From NCBI GenBank assembly GCA_035500675.1, contig DATJXA010000183.1, forward strand, positions 1 through 64,000: a stretch of DNA of 64,000 bases. Reading direction: 5' to 3'. A program made the position numbers and the translations under genes. The notes below the pieces were generated by a model. It was not told the origin of the DNA. It saw nothing but the letters and a program-made list of their open reading frames with translations, and did no database searches. Below are positions 25,615 to 35,814 of this stretch, piece by piece; positions within the stretch are counted from its first letter, which is position 1; every line of letters starts with the position of its first letter. Source of the stretch: JAGVPT01 sp035500675. Lineage in GTDB: Bacteria; Bacteroidota; Ignavibacteria; UBA10030; UBA8401.

Positions 25615-28600
25615 ATGGTTCGCAAGACGTCGAAAATATTAACGTATATATGCGGCGCAGTCATCGTTCTGCTCTTCGCGGCCGGTGGGTTTACGCAGAC
25701 GTCCCTGTTCAGGCAAACGCTCAGGTCGACGCTCTACAAGGTTCTCGCTGCAAACCTCAACGCCTCGGTTTTTTTGGGTGACATCAAAGGGAATCTCTTC
25801 ACCGGTATTTCGCTCGACACAGTCGCCATCTACGTTGATAACGCTCCTTTTGTTGAAGCCCGGAATGTTCACGTCCGGTACGACCCGTTCCCCCTCTGGA
25901 ATAAGAAAGTATCGATCGGAAACGTCGAAATCGACCATCCGACAGTTTCGATTATCCGTTTTGCTGACGGAACATGGAATGTAGACCGCCTGTCAAAAAA
26001 GAAATCAACGCCGGATAGCCTTTCGTCGCCCTGGGTCGTTGCCGTCCGAGGTCTGCACATTACGAACGCGCGTCTGCGGATGATCGATTCGACAGCTTCC
26101 GGCCGCAGTTCACTTCCCGATTCAATCGCGAAAAGGACGATCGATTTTTCAAACCTCGACCTTCAGAATATCAATATCGACTTATCGGCGACAATTTCCG
26201 ATGAGGAACAATCCGCAACCATTAAGAACATTTCGTTTGTTTCCCCCCGCGACGGGTTTATTTTGACGAAGCTTTCCGGCAGCCTTCACCACACGCCGAC
26301 TTTTTCCGAAGCAAAAAACCTTTTCATTGAAACGCCGTCTTCGCACATCGAGCTTAACGCAAAGATGAGCTCTGCCGACGTCTTCAAAATCAAAGATATC
26401 GGCGCGTTGCGTTTTACGCCTGTGGAGTGTTCTCTTGCGTCGAGCACCGTGGCGGCGCGCGATCTTCAATACTTCCTTCCGTCTCTCAACTTTCTCAGAG
26501 GTTCGGTTCAGGTCGAATGTGTTCTCGACGGTCTTTTTGGCGACGTGAAGGTCAAGAAATTGCAGGCACATTTTGGCCATTCAAAGATCATTCTTGAAGG
26601 AAGCGTTCTCAATCTCTACCGTCCAAAGGATCTTACGCTCGATATCGAATCGAAGGGGACCGTTATTCAGCCGTCCGACGCGCCAGCGCTTCTTCCGTTT
26701 TTTCACATTCCGGATTACGGAGTCGCAGGTCCGCTCGCATTGGACTTCCATTACACCGGTGAGCCGCTAAATTTCAACGTCGATGCGCGGATGTCGATGG
26801 CTGCCGGAGAGATCTCCGTTAACGGAGGGTTGAATCTCACCAAACCGGTCATGAGTTACCGCGCGACATTCGGCGGTGCAGGCCTCGATGTCGGAAGATT
26901 TTTTTTGAACCCTTCGCTTCGTTCGCATCTTGATTTTTCCGGCAGTGTTGAAGGCCAAGGGACGTCCATCGAAGAATTGAATTCCAGAGCCACGGTTTCC
27001 TTCGATTCATCCATGTTTCACGACGTACCGATATCTTCCCTCCGCGCCGACGTTACCGCCGCGAATAGAAAAATCTCCATTTCGGCCGACGCGCGGTCGC
27101 CAAAAGGCGGAGCAGCAATCGAATCGGAGCTCGATTATTCTGCGGGAGATGTCCCTTCGTATTCGCTTCGTGGAAAACTTTCCCACTGCGATCTCGAGGC
27201 GGTGCTCAAAGAAAGCAAGTATTCCTCCGATTGCTCTGTTTCCTTCGATGTAAAAGGAAATAATTTTTTGCACGAAGAGATGAACGGAGATCTTGAAGCC
27301 CAATTTTCCCCCTCCCGTTTTGGCACATACGCATTCGACAGTGCCGGGACAGAAATCCACCTTGCGACGGATTCCCTGCATGGGAAGATGCTGACGGTGA
27401 GCTCTCCTATCGCCGATGGGTCCATCGAGGGCCGCTTCACCTATCGCGGAATTGTGAAGACGATCTTGGCCCATCTGGGAGAAGCGAAACGAGCATACGA
27501 AAAACAGCGCGCGATCTTTGATTCAACGGACACGCAGGGTTTCGGAGAAACACCGATGCAGACAGACACGGTCGAACATCTGTCGGCTGTTGAAAAGGAT
27601 AGCATCCGCTATTCGTTCCATCTAAAAAACCTTGAACCGCTTTCAATCTTTCTCGACAATGGGACATTCGCCGCCGTCGGAGATGTTCAGGGAATGTTTG
27701 TTGGAGACGTTGATACGCTCTCGGCAAGCGGGTCCGTCCATATTACATCCGCAAAGTATTCATCGAGTACGTCACTCTTGCTGGCGGAGAGCCTTGCCGT
27801 CGACTATTCTATGGAGAAGTTGACGAAAGACAGCCTGCTTTCCGACACGTACAGCCCCCACATCACGGTAAAGGCGCATGCAGGGAAGGTCCTAGCAGGG
27901 GAATCGTACTATCGCGACGCCGACGTCGATTTCATGTTTCATAATCGGCGAGCTGAATACTCTGTGGCGGGGGAGATCGACAGCACAATACGGTTCGGCA
28001 TCGATGGCAGAGGAACAGTCACCCCATCAGCATACAAACTTGTTTTTGACACGTTCTCTCTCCGTTATCTCGATTACGAACTTAATATGGCGAAACAATT
28101 TTCAGTGAGCATCGATAAGAACGGTATCGCAGTCGACACTGCGGAGTTTGTTCATCAGGACGAAGAGCTTGCAATTGGCGGGGCAATGAATTATGGAGGG
28201 ACGGTTGGAGCATTCGTCCGGCTGAAGAACTTTACACTTTCAAACATCTATCACTTTGGCAAGTCGCAGGACTACAGGGCAAATGCGTTGGCGTTCGAAG
28301 GAACAGTGAACGCTCACGGGGTGATTTCAGGGACGGTGAAATATCCTGAAATAGTCGCCGAGCTTGATGCATCAAATTTAGCTTATCGCGGGACGGAATT
28401 CGGGTTCGTCACGAGCTCGATGCACTACAGCAACAAGGTCGTTGATTGCACGCTTCAACTTGCGAAAACTCCTCAGGCCCGCGACGATTACGAACTGTTT
28501 GTCAGCGGATCGATCCCGATGGATCTAGCCCTCGATTCCGTCTCGAATCGCTTCTCGATCCAAGGCGTCGACATGTATTTAAAATCACGCGACTTTGACA

Positions 28601-30171
28601 TCAGCATTCTCGACCCTTTCATCGCTCAATTGGACGAAATGAAAGGAACAATGGCCGGCTCCATTCATTGCACCGGATCGCTCGAATCTCCATTGTTCGA
28701 CGGAAGCATGGATTTGCACGGCGTTCAATTTCTTTTTCCGATGAACAACATGACGTATCAGGCCGAGGGAAAAATTGAAGTTCAGGGAAACAAGGTATTG
28801 TTCACCTCTCTTACTGCAAAAAACTTGTATGAGGATTACACTTCGGGAAAAATTGACTTCGGCGGGTACCTGACGCTCCAGGGCTTCGTCCCCGTTGAAT
28901 ACCATCTTACCGCGAAGGGCGAACTCAAAGTATTGCAAGAAGCATCGCGTACAACGGATGAAGGCGTATATGGCGATCTCATCGCCGCGACGGGCAACGA
29001 AGGGTTATCTTTCGACGGAACCTATGCAAGCTCGCGGTTGACCGGCTCTTTGTTTGTTAAGCAGGCATCGCTCACATTTCCTCCAACCAAGCAGGCGTCG
29101 AGCCTCGTTTCTTCACGCGGTGTCAATGTTGTTGTCGTCGACGACACATCGAAACCGAACCGAGATTCTCTTTTCGGCCCGAATTTGTTCGCCTTCCTGC
29201 GGCCGAAGAACGAGGCCCGGTCGTCGAACGAAGGGTCTTTTCTCGACGGGCTGAGCTACGATCTTGCGATTCAAACGGACGGCATCGTGCAGATCCGCAT
29301 GATCTTTAATCCGGCGACGAACGAAGAACTGTTCGCGGACTTGAACGGTAAGCTGCGGCTCAGCAAGGAGGGGAACGACGTTCGTCTTATCGGAACAATC
29401 AACGTCTCCGATAAATCGAACTATAAATTCTACAAGCAATTCGACGCTTCGGGGACGCTGCGGTTTACGGGAAGGCCGGATAATCCGGAGCTCAACATCA
29501 AAGCAACATACACCGGCTCTCATGTGAAGTCCGAGAACCCGCTCCTCAGTTCGAATCAAAAGGAAACGACATCTTCATCCACAGAAAAAGTCGTCGTCTC
29601 GCTGACGATCACCGGTACGCGGTACGACCCCAAGGTGAAGATCGGTCTGTCAACCTTCGACGACAACGGCAACGAAACGGAACGCACCGGCGATGTGGAA
29701 TCCGACGCCATTTCATTCCTTCTTACGTCGACGCCGGACAGTCCGGGAAAATTCCGAGACGATTTGACATCGAACGATAAACAAGGGATCGCAAACTCTC
29801 TCGGCGGGTCCATCGGCGGGTCATTTATTGCAGGGTTTACGAATACTCTTCTGTCCGGAATGATGATGGACTTCCTTCGGTCGAACAATATCAATATGGT
29901 GAGCACGGTAGAGTTCAGGTACTCCGGCACATCGCCGGACTTGCGCCTCAGCGGAGTGATCGGCAACGCATTTTGGTCTTTTGGCGGGAAAGTGTTCAAC
30001 GATATCAACAACGCGAACGTCAGCTTACAGTGGTCTCTCGGGTCTATTGTCCAGAACGAAAGCCTCCGCAATTTCATGTTCGAAGTAGACCGCAAAGCCG
30101 ACCCTCTCGAAACGAGCGATTTGCGCCGTCCTACAAGCGGCGCTCGGATTTACTACAAATTTGCCTTTTAA
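25615..30171 (+). CDS. TamB-like (DUF490/AsmA-type) envelope translocation protein
   Basis: 1518-aa protein with one N-terminal membrane anchor (about residues 8-28) and a very long periplasmic region of short beta-strands typical of the bridge-like TamB/AsmA family. The C-terminal ~350 residues match the TamB (DUF490) domain: LNGKLRLSKEGNDVRLIGTI, FTGRPDNPELNIKATY, and a final aromatic Y-Y-K-F-A-F. Such proteins span the periplasm and carry phospholipid or help barrel proteins reach the outer membrane. No partner tamA is in the window. Its position after ADP-heptose genes fits outer-membrane building. It abuts hldC and is followed by rnr after 11 bp. Confidence 0.88.
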   Translation: MVRKTSKILTYICGAVIVLLFAAGGFTQTSLFRQTLRSTLYKVLAANLNASVFLGDIKGNLFTGISLDTVAIYVDNAPFVEARNVHVRYDPFPLWNKKVSIGNVEIDHPTVSIIRFADGTWNVDRLSKKKSTPDSLSSPWVVAVRGLHITNARLRMIDSTASGRSSLPDSIAKRTIDFSNLDLQNINIDLSATISDEEQSATIKNISFVSPRDGFILTKLSGSLHHTPTFSEAKNLFIETPSSHIELNAKMSSADVFKIKDIGALRFTPVECSLASSTVAARDLQYFLPSLNFLRGSVQVECVLDGLFGDVKVKKLQAHFGHSKIILEGSVLNLYRPKDLTLDIESKGTVIQPSDAPALLPFFHIPDYGVAGPLALDFHYTGEPLNFNVDARMSMAAGEISVNGGLNLTKPVMSYRATFGGAGLDVGRFFLNPSLRSHLDFSGSVEGQGTSIEELNSRATVSFDSSMFHDVPISSLRADVTAANRKISISADARSPKGGAAIESELDYSAGDVPSYSLRGKLSHCDLEAVLKESKYSSDCSVSFDVKGNNFLHEEMNGDLEAQFSPSRFGTYAFDSAGTEIHLATDSLHGKMLTVSSPIADGSIEGRFTYRGIVKTILAHLGEAKRAYEKQRAIFDSTDTQGFGETPMQTDTVEHLSAVEKDSIRYSFHLKNLEPLSIFLDNGTFAAVGDVQGMFVGDVDTLSASGSVHITSAKYSSSTSLLLAESLAVDYSMEKLTKDSLLSDTYSPHITVKAHAGKVLAGESYYRDADVDFMFHNRRAEYSVAGEIDSTIRFGIDGRGTVTPSAYKLVFDTFSLRYLDYELNMAKQFSVSIDKNGIAVDTAEFVHQDEELAIGGAMNYGGTVGAFVRLKNFTLSNIYHFGKSQDYRANALAFEGTVNAHGVISGTVKYPEIVAELDASNLAYRGTEFGFVTSSMHYSNKVVDCTLQLAKTPQARDDYELFVSGSIPMDLALDSVSNRFSIQGVDMYLKSRDFDISILDPFIAQLDEMKGTMAGSIHCTGSLESPLFDGSMDLHGVQFLFPMNNMTYQAEGKIEVQGNKVLFTSLTAKNLYEDYTSGKIDFGGYLTLQGFVPVEYHLTAKGELKVLQEASRTTDEGVYGDLIAATGNEGLSFDGTYASSRLTGSLFVKQASLTFPPTKQASSLVSSRGVNVVVVDDTSKPNRDSLFGPNLFAFLRPKNEARSSNEGSFLDGLSYDLAIQTDGIVQIRMIFNPATNEELFADLNGKLRLSKEGNDVRLIGTINVSDKSNYKFYKQFDASGTLRFTGRPDNPELNIKATYTGSHVKSENPLLSSNQKETTSSSTEKVVVSLTITGTRYDPKVKIGLSTFDDNGNETERTGDVESDAISFLLTSTPDSPGKFRDDLTSNDKQGIANSLGGSIGGSFIAGFTNTLLSGMMMDFLRSNNINMVSTVEFRYSGTSPDLRLSGVIGNAFWSFGGKVFNDINNANVSLQWSLGSIVQNESLRNFMFEVDRKADPLETSDLRRPTSGARIYYKFAF

Positions 30172-30182
30172 TCGGATTACAA

Positions 30183-32366
30183 ATGGGAAAAAAAATTACG
30201 GGCGCATCGTTGGAACAGCGCGCCGCGGAATTCTTCGATGCTCATCCTCATGAGGGTTTTAGATCGAGACAGGTTGCGAAGCGCCTGAGCATCAAAGATG
30301 AAAAAGAATTTCAATCGCTGCGCGATGTGCTGCACATGATGGTGGACAAGAAAACCCTGTCCTACGGACGCAAAAATGGATATTCGCGCAATTCCCAAGC
30401 GCGCACCGTGCGCGGCATCCTCTCGATGAGCAAGCAGGGATACGGTTTTGTGTCGACGCCCGGGTCCGAATTCGGCGAAATCTTCATCGGTCCGAACTCG
30501 CTCGGCACCGCATTGGACGGGGATACCGTCGACGTCTCCCCGTTCGCAGTCCGGCGCGGCAGCGCTCAGGATGGGAAAAAGATCGAGGGGGAGATCATCC
30601 GCGTCCTGTCGCGCAGTCACACGGAATTTGTAGGGACGCTTGCACAGAGCAAGAATTTCTTTTTTGTTGAAGTTGACGACCGGAAAATCCCGCGCGACAT
30701 CTATGTGGCACAGGAGCATCTCCACGGAGCGGTCCCGGGCGATAAAGTCGTTGTCGCTTTCGAATCATGGGACGACGATCTCCGGAATCCCGAAGGGAGA
30801 ATTATTGAGATCATAGGCCGCTCGGGCGATTCGAGCGCCGAAGTCGCTTCGGTCATAAAAGCCTTTCGGCTTCCGACATCATTTCCGAGGGATGTAGAAT
30901 CGTACGCCGCAAATGTTCCCGCGGCTATCCCGCAAGAAGAGATCGTGCGTCGGAGAGATCTTCGTTCTCTGGCATCCTTCACGATCGACCCTTATGACGC
31001 AAAGGATTTTGACGACGCCATCTCGGTTGAAGTGTTAACGGACAAGACGGTCCGCATCGGGGTCCATATTGCGGACGTGAGCGCGTATGTGAAAGAAGGG
31101 ACGGTGCTCGACCGCGAAGCGTTCGCGCGCGGCACGAGCGTATACCTTGCGAACCAGGTCGTCCCGATGCTTCCGGAGAAATTGTCGAACGACCTCTGCA
31201 GCCTTAAACCCAACGTCGACCGCCTGACATTCTCATGCATCATGGACGTCTCGGAGAAGGGAAAGGTTGCTCGCTATGAAATTGTCCGGAGCATCATCAA
31301 CTCCAAAAGACGTTTCACGTATGAAGAAGTTGAAGAAATTTTGAAGTCGGGAAAAGGGCCGCATGCGGAGGCGCTGACGACGGCATGGGAGCTGGCACAA
31401 CGCCTTAAAGCGAAACGAATGAAGAACGGCAGCATCGATTTCGATTCGCCCGAAGCGAAGTTCAAATACGATGAGCATGGGAAGCCGGTTGAGGTGATGA
31501 TCAAAAGCCGGTTGATGAGTCACCAGCTTGTCGAAGAATGTATGCTGCTTGCAAATCAAACCGTCGCGACGCACATCGGCAAGCCCCAGAAAGAAACGGA
31601 CATTCAGCCTTTCATCTACCGAATTCATGACTCGCCCGATGTGGAAAAGCTCCGGGAGTTGGCGGTTTTTGTCAAGAAGTTCGGCCACACGTTAAACGTC
31701 GGGGGTTCCGTCTCGTCAAAAGAATTGCAGAAATTGTTGAACGACGTAAAAGGAACGCCCGAAGAAAATGTCATTAACGAAGTTGCCTTGCGGGCGATGG
31801 CGAAGGCGGTATATTCGGAAAAAAATATCGGACATTACGGGCTCGCGTTCGACTATTATACACACTTTACCTCTCCTATCCGCCGGTATCCCGACCTCGC
31901 CGTCCATCGCATGCTCGACGAATATGCAAAAGGCATGCCGCACGCACGGCGCGAGCACTACATCGCCGAACTTCCCCATATTTGTAAATGGTCTTCCGAC
32001 AGGGAACGCGTCGCGATGGAAGCTGAGCGCGCTTCGGTGAAAGTAATGCAAGCTGAGTACATGAAACAGCATGTCGGCGACGAGTTTGAAGGAGTGATTT
32101 CAGGGGTCACGAACTACGGGATGTATATCGAGATCAACGACCTCCTTGTGGAAGGAATGATCCATGTCCGCAACATCGGCGACGATTACTACGAACACGA
32201 CGAGAAGCATTATTCGCTGGTGGGACGGCGGACCGGACGGCGCTACCGGCTCGGCGATGCGATCGTTGTGAAGGTCGTAAAGGTCAATGTCGAAAAGAGG
32301 GAAATTGATTTTGCCTGCGTCGAAGAAGGCGCGGCTCCTGTGAAAAGGAAGCGGCGGGGACGTTAG
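30183..32366 (+). CDS. rnr: Ribonuclease R
   Basis: 3'-5' exoribonuclease of the RNB family, 727 aa. A winged-helix N-terminus is followed by cold-shock domains (RGILSMSKQGYGFVS), the RNB catalytic centre TIDPYDAKDFDDAIS with its aspartate cluster (about residues 265-275), and a C-terminal S1 domain (EGVISGVTNYGMYIEI), ending in a basic tail. It degrades structured RNA and takes part in rRNA quality control. ATG 30183 was chosen; upstream extension would run into the TamB-like gene. A heptad dyad follows the stop. Confidence 0.96.
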   Translation: MGKKITGASLEQRAAEFFDAHPHEGFRSRQVAKRLSIKDEKEFQSLRDVLHMMVDKKTLSYGRKNGYSRNSQARTVRGILSMSKQGYGFVSTPGSEFGEIFIGPNSLGTALDGDTVDVSPFAVRRGSAQDGKKIEGEIIRVLSRSHTEFVGTLAQSKNFFFVEVDDRKIPRDIYVAQEHLHGAVPGDKVVVAFESWDDDLRNPEGRIIEIIGRSGDSSAEVASVIKAFRLPTSFPRDVESYAANVPAAIPQEEIVRRRDLRSLASFTIDPYDAKDFDDAISVEVLTDKTVRIGVHIADVSAYVKEGTVLDREAFARGTSVYLANQVVPMLPEKLSNDLCSLKPNVDRLTFSCIMDVSEKGKVARYEIVRSIINSKRRFTYEEVEEILKSGKGPHAEALTTAWELAQRLKAKRMKNGSIDFDSPEAKFKYDEHGKPVEVMIKSRLMSHQLVEECMLLANQTVATHIGKPQKETDIQPFIYRIHDSPDVEKLRELAVFVKKFGHTLNVGGSVSSKELQKLLNDVKGTPEENVINEVALRAMAKAVYSEKNIGHYGLAFDYYTHFTSPIRRYPDLAVHRMLDEYAKGMPHARREHYIAELPHICKWSSDRERVAMEAERASVKVMQAEYMKQHVGDEFEGVISGVTNYGMYIEINDLLVEGMIHVRNIGDDYYEHDEKHYSLVGRRTGRRYRLGDAIVVKVVKVNVEKREIDFACVEEGAAPVKRKRRGR

Positions 32367-32401
32367 GAATCTTTCGCCTGTGTGACACGTTGTACAAAAA
32401 G

Positions 32402-32478
32402 GTTAAAGTGTAAAGTGCAAAATTAAAAATTGTCCATACGTTCATTTTGAATTTTACATCGTACTTGCCACTTTTAAC
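32402..32478. repeat. AT-rich heptad dyad between rnr and the next gene
   Basis: Reads as 7-bp steps: GTTAAAG, TGTAAAG, TGCAAAA, TTAAAAA, TTGTCCA, TACGTTC, ATTTTGA, ATTTTAC, ATCGTAC, TTGCCAC, TTTTAAC. The two halves are imperfect inverted copies (GTTAAAGTG... against ...CACTTTTAAC). Confidence 0.75.
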
Positions 32479-32496
32479 TCTCTATCTGAGGACTCT

Positions 32497-35400
32497 ATGA
32501 GGTTGCGTTTTCTGACCGTTGGGTTTTTGATCGCGGTGGGGCTATCGAACGTTGTGGCTCAAGAAGCGGATTTTGGGGAAAACAAAGTTCAGTACAAGAA
32601 ATTCAATTGGTCGTACATCCAGACGAGCCATTTCGATATCTATTTCAGCCAGGGGGGAGAATACCTTGCGGACTTCACGGCCGCCGCGGCTGAATCCGCC
32701 TACACGATGATCACGAAAAGCTTCCGGTATCAGACCAACAACCGGATTCCGATCATGGTGTACAACTCTCACAATGATTTTCAGCAGACGAACGTCCTCT
32801 CGGAGTACCTCGAGGAAGGGACCGGCGGCGTCACCGAGCTTTTCAAGAACCGCATGGTAATTCCGTTCGAGGGCAATTATCGGATGTTCCGGCACGTCAT
32901 CCATCATGAAATGGTCCACGCCATTTTTAACGACATGTTCTACGGCGGATCGATCCAGTCGATCATTTCGAACAACATCCGGCTTCAGCTCCCCATGTGG
33001 TTCAACGAAGGAATGGCGGAATATCAATCGTTGGGGTGGGACAATAATTCAGACATGTTCATGCGCGATGCAACGATCCACACGTATCTCCCCCCGATCG
33101 ATTATCTCAGCGGATACTTCGCATATCGCGGCGGACAGTCTGTGTGGAATTATATCGCTGACAAGTACGGCGATCAAAAAATTGCCGAAATCCTCAATCG
33201 CATCAAAGGGACCCGCAGCATCGAGCAGGGTTTCAAAAGCGCTCTCGGCCTCAGCATCTCCGAACTGAGCGATCGTTGGCAAAAGGAACAGAAAGTGATG
33301 TACTGGCCGGATATTGCGAAGCGGGAAGACCCCGCCGATTTTGCAACGCGGATCACGAACCATGCGAAGGAATCGAATTTCTATAACACGAGCCCTTCGA
33401 TCTCGCCGCAAGGCGACAAGATCGCCTTTATCTCCGACCGAGACGATTACTTTGACGTGTTCATCATTTCGACGATCGATAATAAGGTCACTAAGCTTGT
33501 CGACGGATATAGCACGAAAAATTTTGAAGAGTTACACCTTCTCACGCCGGGCATTACCTGGTCCCCCGACGGAAAGAAGATCGCTCTTGCCGTCAAAAGC
33601 GGCGATGCCGATGCCATTTTCATCGTCGATGTCGAGACGGGGAAGCAAGAGAAATTAGAATTCAAGCTGGACGGAATTTTTTCGGTCGATTGGTCGCCGA
33701 AGGGCGATAAACTCGCATTCGTCGGCGACAACACGAAGCAGTCGGATATCTACGTGTACGACCTCGCGACGAAAGACCTCACCAATCTCACAGACGACGT
33801 TTTTTCCGACTCGGATCCGCACTGGTCGCCCGACGGGAAGACGGTCTATTTTGTTTCCGACAGGAGAGATTACGTTCGGCGCGATGAAATATCTCGTAAC
33901 TTCAAAATGTGGAAGTTCGATTATTCGCAGCTGGATATCTACTCTATGAATATCGAGACGTCGGAGATGAAACGCATCACCGATTATCCTAAAAGCGATG
34001 AGACCTCTCCCGTTATTTCTCCCGACGGAACAAAAATGCTCTATGTGTCTGACCGGAACGGGATCGGAAACATTTACGAACGCGACCTCGCCACCGGTGC
34101 TGACCGGCCGATCACCAACTCGATAAGCGGCGTCTTCCAACTCTCCCTTTCTGCCGATGGGAACAAGCTCTCTTTCGCTGCATTCGAAAACGGAGGGTTC
34201 GATATATTTCTTATGAAAGCGCCGTTTGAGAAGAAGCTTGATGTCGCGACACTCGAGCCGACAGAGTACCTGAAACGCGAACAGCAGCTCGTTCAAAAAA
34301 CGCAGACCCCCGCCGGGGCAGAGACAGGCAAAGATTCGACGCTCCTTGCGGACTCCGAATCGGGAAAAGACACGACGGGAGTTTACGGAGATAAGGTGCG
34401 CATCGATTTTCATAACTATGTTTTTTCTGACGAACAAACGAAAGAGAAACCTGCTCCGCCGGCGGCAACGTCGAGCGAGAGTCAGCTTGACACAAGCCTC
34501 TATCTCGATGCGAACGGCGACTATAAGGTCAACAAGTACAAGCTCAATTTTTCGCCGGACATTATTTACGGCAATGCGGCATACAGCACGTTCTACGGCG
34601 TTCAGGGAACGACGATGATGGCTTTCAGCGATATGCTGGGCGACCACCAGATCTATTTTCTGACGAATCTTTTACTCGACCTCAAGAACAGTGATTACGT
34701 TCTTGCGTACTATTATCTCCCTTTAAAGATCGACTACGGTATCCAGGGGTACCACAGTGCGCGTTTCCTCTATCTGTACGATTACAACGGCGATCTCGCC
34801 CTTTATCGTTTTACGACATGGGGCGTCGCGACCTCCGCTTCCGACCCGCTCGATAAATTCAACCGCTTCGATTTCGGACTCAGCTGGTTGAACCTCGCGC
34901 GCGAGAACCTCGACTACCCGGACGAGCCGGCGCAACGACGTACATTATTGATGCCGACACTGGACTTTGTCCATGATAACTCGCTCTGGGGCTACACAGC
35001 GCCTAATAACGGGACAAGATACAATATCAGCGCGATGATCAGTCCCTCCATTTCGTCGGGTTCGGAGGGGCTCGATTTTCAGACGTTCACTCTCGATTAC
35101 CGGACGTATGAAAAATTCTGGAAGGACTATTCGTTTGTCATCCGATGGGCCGGGGGTTTAAGCATGGGCAGGAACCCTCAAAGATTCTTTATCGGCGGGA
35201 CAGATGGTTGGATCAACCGCGAATTTGCGAATAACGACATTCCAATCCAAAATGTGGAAGACTATGCGTTCCTTTCTCCGGCGCTGCCGTTGCGCGGCTT
35301 CGACTATAACGAGAAAAATGGGACAAAGTATGGATTGATGAATTACGAACTTCGCTTCCCGCTCATTCGTTATCTCGTAACGGGGGGAGTGCCGCTCGCA

Positions 35401-35646
35401 TTGGAAAATATCACCGGTGCTACGTTTATCGATGTTGGATCTTCGTGGACGGATAATAAGGCATTTCGCTTCTTCGAGAAAGATCCGGATGGAAATACGG
35501 TTGCCGAGGATCTGCTCATGGGCACAGGTTTTGGCGCGCGACTGATTTTGTTCGGTCTTCCGCTAAAGTTCGATGTCGCATGGGCGTTCGACGGTCAAAG
35601 CTTTTCGATCCCCAAATATTACATTTCACTCGGTCAAGATTTTTAG
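32497..35646 (+). CDS. Three-part envelope protein: gluzincin peptidase, TolB-type propeller, outer-membrane barrel-like end
   Basis: 1049 aa. A signal peptide (cut near V-V-A-Q, residue 21) is followed by a peptidase-MA-like domain with zinc motif H137-E-M-V-H141 and downstream glutamate E171 in WFNEGMAEY. About residues 295-610 hold WD40-like/TolB repeats (S-P-D-G-K-K-I-A-L and repeats such as WSPKGDKLAFV, WSPDGKTVYFV, ISPDGTKMLYV). After an acidic Ser/Thr linker the last ~370 residues look like an Omp85/surface-antigen beta-barrel (RNPQRFFIGGTDGW, PLRGFDY, final Q-D-F). It likely sits in the outer membrane with peptidase and propeller in the periplasm. Similar fusions exist in FCB genomes; the substrate is unknown. 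Confidence 0.8.
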   Translation: MRLRFLTVGFLIAVGLSNVVAQEADFGENKVQYKKFNWSYIQTSHFDIYFSQGGEYLADFTAAAAESAYTMITKSFRYQTNNRIPIMVYNSHNDFQQTNVLSEYLEEGTGGVTELFKNRMVIPFEGNYRMFRHVIHHEMVHAIFNDMFYGGSIQSIISNNIRLQLPMWFNEGMAEYQSLGWDNNSDMFMRDATIHTYLPPIDYLSGYFAYRGGQSVWNYIADKYGDQKIAEILNRIKGTRSIEQGFKSALGLSISELSDRWQKEQKVMYWPDIAKREDPADFATRITNHAKESNFYNTSPSISPQGDKIAFISDRDDYFDVFIISTIDNKVTKLVDGYSTKNFEELHLLTPGITWSPDGKKIALAVKSGDADAIFIVDVETGKQEKLEFKLDGIFSVDWSPKGDKLAFVGDNTKQSDIYVYDLATKDLTNLTDDVFSDSDPHWSPDGKTVYFVSDRRDYVRRDEISRNFKMWKFDYSQLDIYSMNIETSEMKRITDYPKSDETSPVISPDGTKMLYVSDRNGIGNIYERDLATGADRPITNSISGVFQLSLSADGNKLSFAAFENGGFDIFLMKAPFEKKLDVATLEPTEYLKREQQLVQKTQTPAGAETGKDSTLLADSESGKDTTGVYGDKVRIDFHNYVFSDEQTKEKPAPPAATSSESQLDTSLYLDANGDYKVNKYKLNFSPDIIYGNAAYSTFYGVQGTTMMAFSDMLGDHQIYFLTNLLLDLKNSDYVLAYYYLPLKIDYGIQGYHSARFLYLYDYNGDLALYRFTTWGVATSASDPLDKFNRFDFGLSWLNLARENLDYPDEPAQRRTLLMPTLDFVHDNSLWGYTAPNNGTRYNISAMISPSISSGSEGLDFQTFTLDYRTYEKFWKDYSFVIRWAGGLSMGRNPQRFFIGGTDGWINREFANNDIPIQNVEDYAFLSPALPLRGFDYNEKNGTKYGLMNYELRFPLIRYLVTGGVPLALENITGATFIDVGSSWTDNKAFRFFEKDPDGNTVAEDLLMGTGFGARLILFGLPLKFDVAWAFDGQSFSIPKYYISLGQDF

Positions 35647-35814
35647 GGGGAGCCGATTGGCCCGCCTCTTCTCCGATTTTAGGTTTATTGCAGGAAGGGG
35701 ATAATCGAATCTCGTAAACTCATCTCTATTTCATTTCTCGCATGAAGAGGTAGAGTTGTGTTCTTTAGCTTTATAATCTCCCCTCAAATTTCTGATCCAT
35801 GAAATAATGACGCT

